From CAYXDR01 sp046498185 (GTDB taxonomy: Bacteria; Desulfobacterota; DSM-4660; Desulfatiglandales; Desulfatiglandaceae): 26,050 bases of DNA. The stretch spans positions 1 through 26,050 of the forward strand of contig JAWOBE010000137.1 of the NCBI GenBank assembly GCA_046498185.1, read 5' to 3'. Below the pieces are notes generated by a model, which worked only from the letters and a program-made list of their open reading frames with translations, was not told the origin of the DNA and made no database searches. Of the stretch, positions 22,864 through 26,050 are shown in pieces; the stretch's first letter is position 1, and every line of letters starts with the position of its first letter. A program made the translations under genes and the position numbers.

Positions 22864-23835
22864 ATGATATCTTTTTTCAAGAAAAATCAGCAAGATGAAA
22901 ATAGGTCGTTCGAGGAAAAACCGGGAATCCTCGGACGGCTCAGGCAGGGCCTGGGGAAGACCAGGGCTCAAATTTTCGGTCGTTTGGACCGCATTCTTAT
23001 CGGTAAGAAAGAAATTACCGGGGAAGTCCTGGAGGAGCTTGAAGAGGTTCTTTTTACCTCTGATGTGGGTGCAGCGGCGGCGGAGGAAATCCTTACATCT
23101 GTCCAGGAAAAGGTCGCGCGAAAGGAACTCCGGGATGCCGAAGCGTTGAAATTGGCAATAAAGGAGCACATCAGGGCGCTTTTGAAGGTTCCGGCCCGGG
23201 AACATGCAAAGCCCGCCCCCGGGGAACCCCATGTGATCCTGGTCCTGGGGGTCAACGGGGTCGGTAAGACGACAACAATAGCCAAAGCGGCCCATCGTTT
23301 TATCCATGACGGTAAAGACGTGATGCTTGTGGCCGCTGATACCTTCCGCGCGGCTGCGGTTGAACAACTCTGTCTCTGGGCCGAGCGGGTGGGTGCTGAT
23401 ATTATCCACCAGGACACCGGGGCGGACCCGTCTGCTGTGGTTTTCGATGCATTGAGTGCGGCTGATTCCAGGGGCACTGACATCGTGTTGATAGACACTG
23501 CAGGCCGCCTTCATACAAACAAGAATTTGATGGATGAGCTTGAAAAGGTCCACAGGGTGGCCGGGAAAAAGCAGTCGGGTGCACCCCATGAAGTGTGGCT
23601 GGTGCTCGATGCGACGACGGGCCAGAACGCGATCGCCCAGGCTGAAACTTTTAACAGACGCATCGCGGTGACCGGGATAGTGCTTACCAAGCTGGACGGC
23701 ACCGCCAAGGGAGGCGTGGTGATAGGCATCGCTCACCAGCTGCAGATCCCGATTCTTTTCATTGGGGTTGGAGAAAAGGCCGACGACCTGCGGCCTTTTG
23801 ATCCGGATGAGTTCATCGAAGCGATATTCAATTGA
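22864..23835 (+). CDS. ftsY: Signal recognition particle receptor FtsY
   Basis: FtsY is the GTPase receptor that docks SRP-ribosome complexes at the inner membrane. At 323 residues it lacks the long acidic A domain of the E. coli protein. The N helical bundle (about 30-110) precedes the G domain with GVNGVGKTTT (129-138), DTFRAAAVEQL, DTAGR, TKLDGTAKGG and GVGEKADDLRPF. The first residues (MISFFKKN) could form the membrane-binding helix. The ATG at 22864 is the only family-like start, though its ribosome site is poor; the frame is open to a TTG at 22795. It lies 108 bases after smc and 10 bases before the FdhD-like gene, so cotranscription is likely. Confidence 0.96.
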   Translation: MISFFKKNQQDENRSFEEKPGILGRLRQGLGKTRAQIFGRLDRILIGKKEITGEVLEELEEVLFTSDVGAAAAEEILTSVQEKVARKELRDAEALKLAIKEHIRALLKVPAREHAKPAPGEPHVILVLGVNGVGKTTTIAKAAHRFIHDGKDVMLVAADTFRAAAVEQLCLWAERVGADIIHQDTGADPSAVVFDALSAADSRGTDIVLIDTAGRLHTNKNLMDELEKVHRVAGKKQSGAPHEVWLVLDATTGQNAIAQAETFNRRIAVTGIVLTKLDGTAKGGVVIGIAHQLQIPILFIGVGEKADDLRPFDPDEFIEAIFN

Positions 23836-23845
23836 GAGATGTGGA

Positions 23846-24655
23846 ATGGAAGGCAGTGGAAAAAATAGCGATGGAGTCATTTCCACGCAACCTATCTTAC
23901 GTTTCGACTCCGGTGGCGGATTTCGTTCGACGCTGGATGAGTGCGTCCGCGAGTACCGCCTTCTGATTGAGCTCGACGGCTCGCCGATTGTCAGGATTGT
24001 TCTTTCCCCGCACCGACTCGAGGAATTCGTCGTCGGTTTTTTGGTGAATGAAGGATTCATCGAAGAACCGGGAGATATCCGGTCGATCGAAATATCAGGC
24101 GACACAGCTTATGTATCCCGCTTACGGCCGGTGCGGCCGCCCGGAAACGAAACCGTCGAGTTGGAGTCCACCGGCGCCACCCGGCTGGAGCCCCGGCCCA
24201 AGACATCGAAGCCGCTACCCCATTTTCCGGCGGAACCCCTGGTTGCAAGCGATGTGGTCCTTCGTTGCATGAGATCGCTTGATGAAATGCCGGTGCACAG
24301 GCGCACCGGTGGAACGCATTGCGCGGTTTTATTCACAGGAGCCGGTGAGAAAGTTGTCGCCTGTGAGGACATAGGCCGCCACAACGCCGTGGATAAAGCA
24401 GTGGGGGGCGCCCTTCAGGCAGGAGCGGACCTGAGGAATTTATGGCTTGCCGTGGCCGGTCGGCTCGCCGCTGACATGGTAAGGAAACCCGCTGCTTCAG
24501 GTATTCCCTTGATTGCGTCGCTTACGGCGGCAACCTTCGAAGGAATTGAACTGGGTAGGCGGAATGGGCTGACGGTAATCGGCCATTGCAAAAAAGGCTC
24601 GTTTAACTGCTACTGTCATCCTGAGAGGATAAAGGATTACAAGCCCGACGGTTAA
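23846..24655 (+). CDS. fdhD: FdhD-family protein lacking the CxxC sulfurtransfer loop
   Basis: A 269-residue FdhD homologue. In E. coli FdhD passes sulfur from IscS to the Mo-bisPGD cofactor of formate dehydrogenase using two cysteines in a CGVCG loop. Conserved family parts are present: LSPHRLEEFVVGFLVNEG, TGGTHCAV (155-161), EDIGRHNAVDK (174-184) and the C-terminal HPERI. Where the CxxC loop should be (about 110-125) the sequence reads STGATRLEPRPK, without cysteine. Other cysteines are at 33, 141, 159, 173, 248, 255 and 257, the last two in a CYC unit near the C-terminus. The ATG at 23846 is ten bases after ftsY. It may serve a different Mo/W enzyme (AOR is in this window) or act without sulfur transfer. 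Confidence 0.9.
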   Translation: MEGSGKNSDGVISTQPILRFDSGGGFRSTLDECVREYRLLIELDGSPIVRIVLSPHRLEEFVVGFLVNEGFIEEPGDIRSIEISGDTAYVSRLRPVRPPGNETVELESTGATRLEPRPKTSKPLPHFPAEPLVASDVVLRCMRSLDEMPVHRRTGGTHCAVLFTGAGEKVVACEDIGRHNAVDKAVGGALQAGADLRNLWLAVAGRLAADMVRKPAASGIPLIASLTAATFEGIELGRRNGLTVIGHCKKGSFNCYCHPERIKDYKPDG

Positions 24656-25548
24656 AGGGCTCTCAACCATTCTGGTTTAAGCGTCACCCCGCCTTCAAGT
24701 GCGCTGTCTATAAGGTCCAGTGCCTGTTGTTTGCCCGCAGGGAGCCTGGCCTTTATGGGGAGATAATTGGAGGCATGATTCGAGAAAAACAGGCCTCTTG
24801 AAAGGTCGGTGTGGGCGATCATTTCTCTAAGTTCCATCAGGAGTCCGCGCTGTGAAGGGAGTTCGAATTTTCCTGCCACGTAATCCTCGTGAAGCGGAGT
24901 GCCGGGAATCAACATAACCGTCAAAGCACCCACATAGTTGGGGTCCATTCTCGAGAGAACCTCCCCGGTGGCCCTGGCGTGCTCCAGCGAGCGTTCCTTA
25001 CCGGCGATCCCAATCAGCACGGTCACAGATAATTTGATGTGTGCTTCTCTTACCCTCCGGCCCATTTCAACCATTTTGTCAGCGGATGCGCCTTTTCGTA
25101 TGGCCTCAAGCACCCTGTCGTCTCCGCTTTCGACTCCCATGTATAGAATTCCCAGCCGGTGTTCCTTCAGTTCCGCCAGCTGTTCGGGAGTTTTCATGAA
25201 AATGCTTTTTGCATTGCCATAAGCTCCCACCCTGCGGACCCAAGGGAGATGAGTTTCGATCTGTTCCAAGATCCAGAGCAAGCGCTTCTGTGGAATGATC
25301 AATGCATCGCCGTCCATAAGAAACACACGGTCCTGCCGTTTCATGTATTTGGATGCGAACATGATATCCGACAAGATTATGTCGTTGTCTTTTATCCTGA
25401 ACCGTTTGCCCTTGTAGGTGCCGCAGAAGGTGCATTTATCGTGGGAGCAGCCCGTTGTGACCTGAAGCAGTATGCTCATCGCCTCACTGGGCGGCCTTAT
25501 ACAGGTTCCTTCATAATGCATTCCGTCGCTTGCAGCTTCACATTCCAT
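24652..25548 (-). CDS. Radical SAM protein
   Basis: A 298-residue radical SAM enzyme. The 4Fe-4S cluster ligands are Cys34, Cys39 and Cys42 in GCSHDKCTFC, spaced CX4CX2C rather than the canonical CX3CX2C. The GxIxGxxG-type strand and the MGVESG segment support a SAM-binding TIM barrel of the Elp3/MiaB/HemN-like superfamily. No extra cluster or B12 domain is seen, so the product is unknown. The ATG at 25548 has GGGAGAG upstream; a TTG at 25590 is possible but unsupported. The stop codon overlaps that of the convergent fdhD: both end within TTAA at 24652-24655. Confidence 0.9.
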   Translation of the reverse strand: MECEAASDGMHYEGTCIRPPSEAMSILLQVTTGCSHDKCTFCGTYKGKRFRIKDNDIILSDIMFASKYMKRQDRVFLMDGDALIIPQKRLLWILEQIETHLPWVRRVGAYGNAKSIFMKTPEQLAELKEHRLGILYMGVESGDDRVLEAIRKGASADKMVEMGRRVREAHIKLSVTVLIGIAGKERSLEHARATGEVLSRMDPNYVGALTVMLIPGTPLHEDYVAGKFELPSQRGLLMELREMIAHTDLSRGLFFSNHASNYLPIKARLPAGKQQALDLIDSALEGGVTLKPEWLRAL

Positions 25549-25592
25549 AAACTTCTCTCCCGATTTTGAATATATCAATAGATTTATCAATA

Positions 25593-25620
25593 CTTATAAG
25601 TTCGGGAAGTGAAAAGTCAA
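25593..25620 (-). promoter_or_regulatory. Promoter for the radical SAM gene
   Basis: On the minus strand TTGACT (25620-25615), 16 bases, then TATAAG (25598-25593); each box matches at five of six positions. Expected start near 25586, about 40 bases before the ATG at 25548. Confidence 0.6.
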
Positions 25621-25660
25621 TGCGGAGTTCATCTCACACAAAAATTATGGCATGTCATTG

Positions 25661-25686
25661 TGGGAGCGGTTTTCAACCGCGATCAC
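25661..25686. repeat. REP-like palindrome
   Basis: GCGGTT (25666-25671) and AACCGC (25675-25680) form a hairpin with a three-base loop inside TGGGAGCGGTTTTCAACCGC. This form (GGGAGCGG...CCGCGAT) is typical of repetitive extragenic palindromes. Only one copy is in the window, so repetition in the genome is assumed. Confidence 0.5.
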
Positions 25687-25837
25687 GACCACTTGAGAAT
25701 ACTCCCGCCAACCTATTTGTAAACCTTTGGGGTGGACAATCGATGTAAAAACGGTAAAATAACAACCTCTCCAGATAATGTTCAATCCATAAAATACAAT
25801 CTGGTGATTTTTTACACTGAAAAGGAGGGGAGAAAAT

Positions 25838-26050
25838 ATGATTCTGGACAGTATCATAAAACGCAGGAGCATCCGGTCGTTCACCGACGAACAGGTCTCG
25901 GCCGAACATTTGTCCTTATTGATCGAGGCGGGATTGAGAGCTCCGTCCTCGATGGGGAATAAACCCTCGCATTTTGTTGTGATAACCGAAAAATCGTTGC
26001 TGGCCGAACTCGCCTCGGCCAAGCCCCACGGAGGATCTTTTCTGAAGAAT
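25838..26050 (+). CDS. Nitroreductase family protein (3' end outside window)
   Basis: Only the first 71 codons are visible. AAGGAGGGG precedes the ATG. The N-terminus (MILDSIIKRRSIRSFTDEQV) carries the RRSIR motif that holds the FMN phosphate, and LRAPSSMGNKPSHFVVITE is the following conserved segment. Members are FMN-dependent NAD(P)H oxidoreductases that reduce nitro compounds, quinones or flavins. The specific substrate cannot be told from this part. Confidence 0.9.
   Translation, partial: MILDSIIKRRSIRSFTDEQVSAEHLSLLIEAGLRAPSSMGNKPSHFVVITEKSLLAELASAKPHGGSFLKN

Noticed and set aside
22759..24105. 448-codon minus-strand frame opposite ftsY and fdhD
   Set aside because: Antisense shadow of two recognised genes; no motif and no ribosome site.
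25645..26022. 125-codon minus-strand frame at the right edge
   Set aside because: It covers the REP-like palindrome and is antisense to the nitroreductase start, which has a strong ribosome site.

Overview
The window (about 26 kb, moderate GC) looks like a chromosomal stretch of an anaerobic Gram-negative bacterium, most likely a Desulfobacterota (deltaproteobacterial) lineage. The clues are a tungsten-type aldehyde:ferredoxin oxidoreductase, an FdhD-family protein, a thiolase paired with a Zn-ribbon/OB-fold partner, FolD, a UbiB-like kinase beside a phasin-like protein, and clear outer-membrane components. No database was consulted, so the taxonomic call is inference. I see no tRNA, rRNA, CRISPR array, transposase or integrase; the region is mostly core genome with a few small accessory genes.

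Layout, left to right. (1) 1-348, minus: a secreted protein with 17 consecutive glycines, cut by the window edge, followed by a mostly empty 0.63-kb gap. (2) 978-2268, plus: a universal stress protein and greA; greA has a promoter followed by a terminator-like hairpin in its leader. (3) 5580-2283, minus: a four-gene unit thiolase - Zn-ribbon/OB protein - prmA - rsmE. It is divergent from a small membrane protein (5840-6079), and the two near-consensus promoters have their -35 boxes in the arms of one inverted repeat. (4) 7067-6159 folD and 8998-7262 AOR, both minus; AOR has its own strong promoter, an upstream palindrome, a leader hairpin and a clear terminator. (5) 13322-9290, minus: ABC ATPase - MacB/LolC-like permease - LolA-like periplasmic protein - predicted outer-membrane beta-barrel, forming a plausible inner-to-outer-membrane trafficking system. 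(6) 13451-14062, plus: a WrbA-like flavoprotein that appears to start at ATC. (7) 14189-18582, minus: a 59-residue excisionase-type HTH protein, a UbiB/AarF kinase-like protein, a phasin-like protein, two small unknown proteins and a membrane-anchored SLT transglycosylase. (8) 19151-24655, plus: smc - ftsY - an FdhD variant lacking the CxxC loop. (9) A convergent radical SAM gene (25548-24652), then the start of a nitroreductase running off the right edge.

How the parts fit: region 3 couples acyl-CoA thiolysis to two translation-apparatus methyltransferases; region 5 spans all three envelope layers; region 8 joins chromosome segregation and SRP-dependent protein targeting to a Mo/W-enzyme accessory protein, which may relate to the tungsten-type AOR in region 4. 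Two short genes (59 and 53 codons) were found by reading the minus strand directly. The observations most worth following up are the FdhD variant, the ABC-LolA-barrel operon, the symmetric divergent promoters, the greA leader and the ATC start of the WrbA gene.
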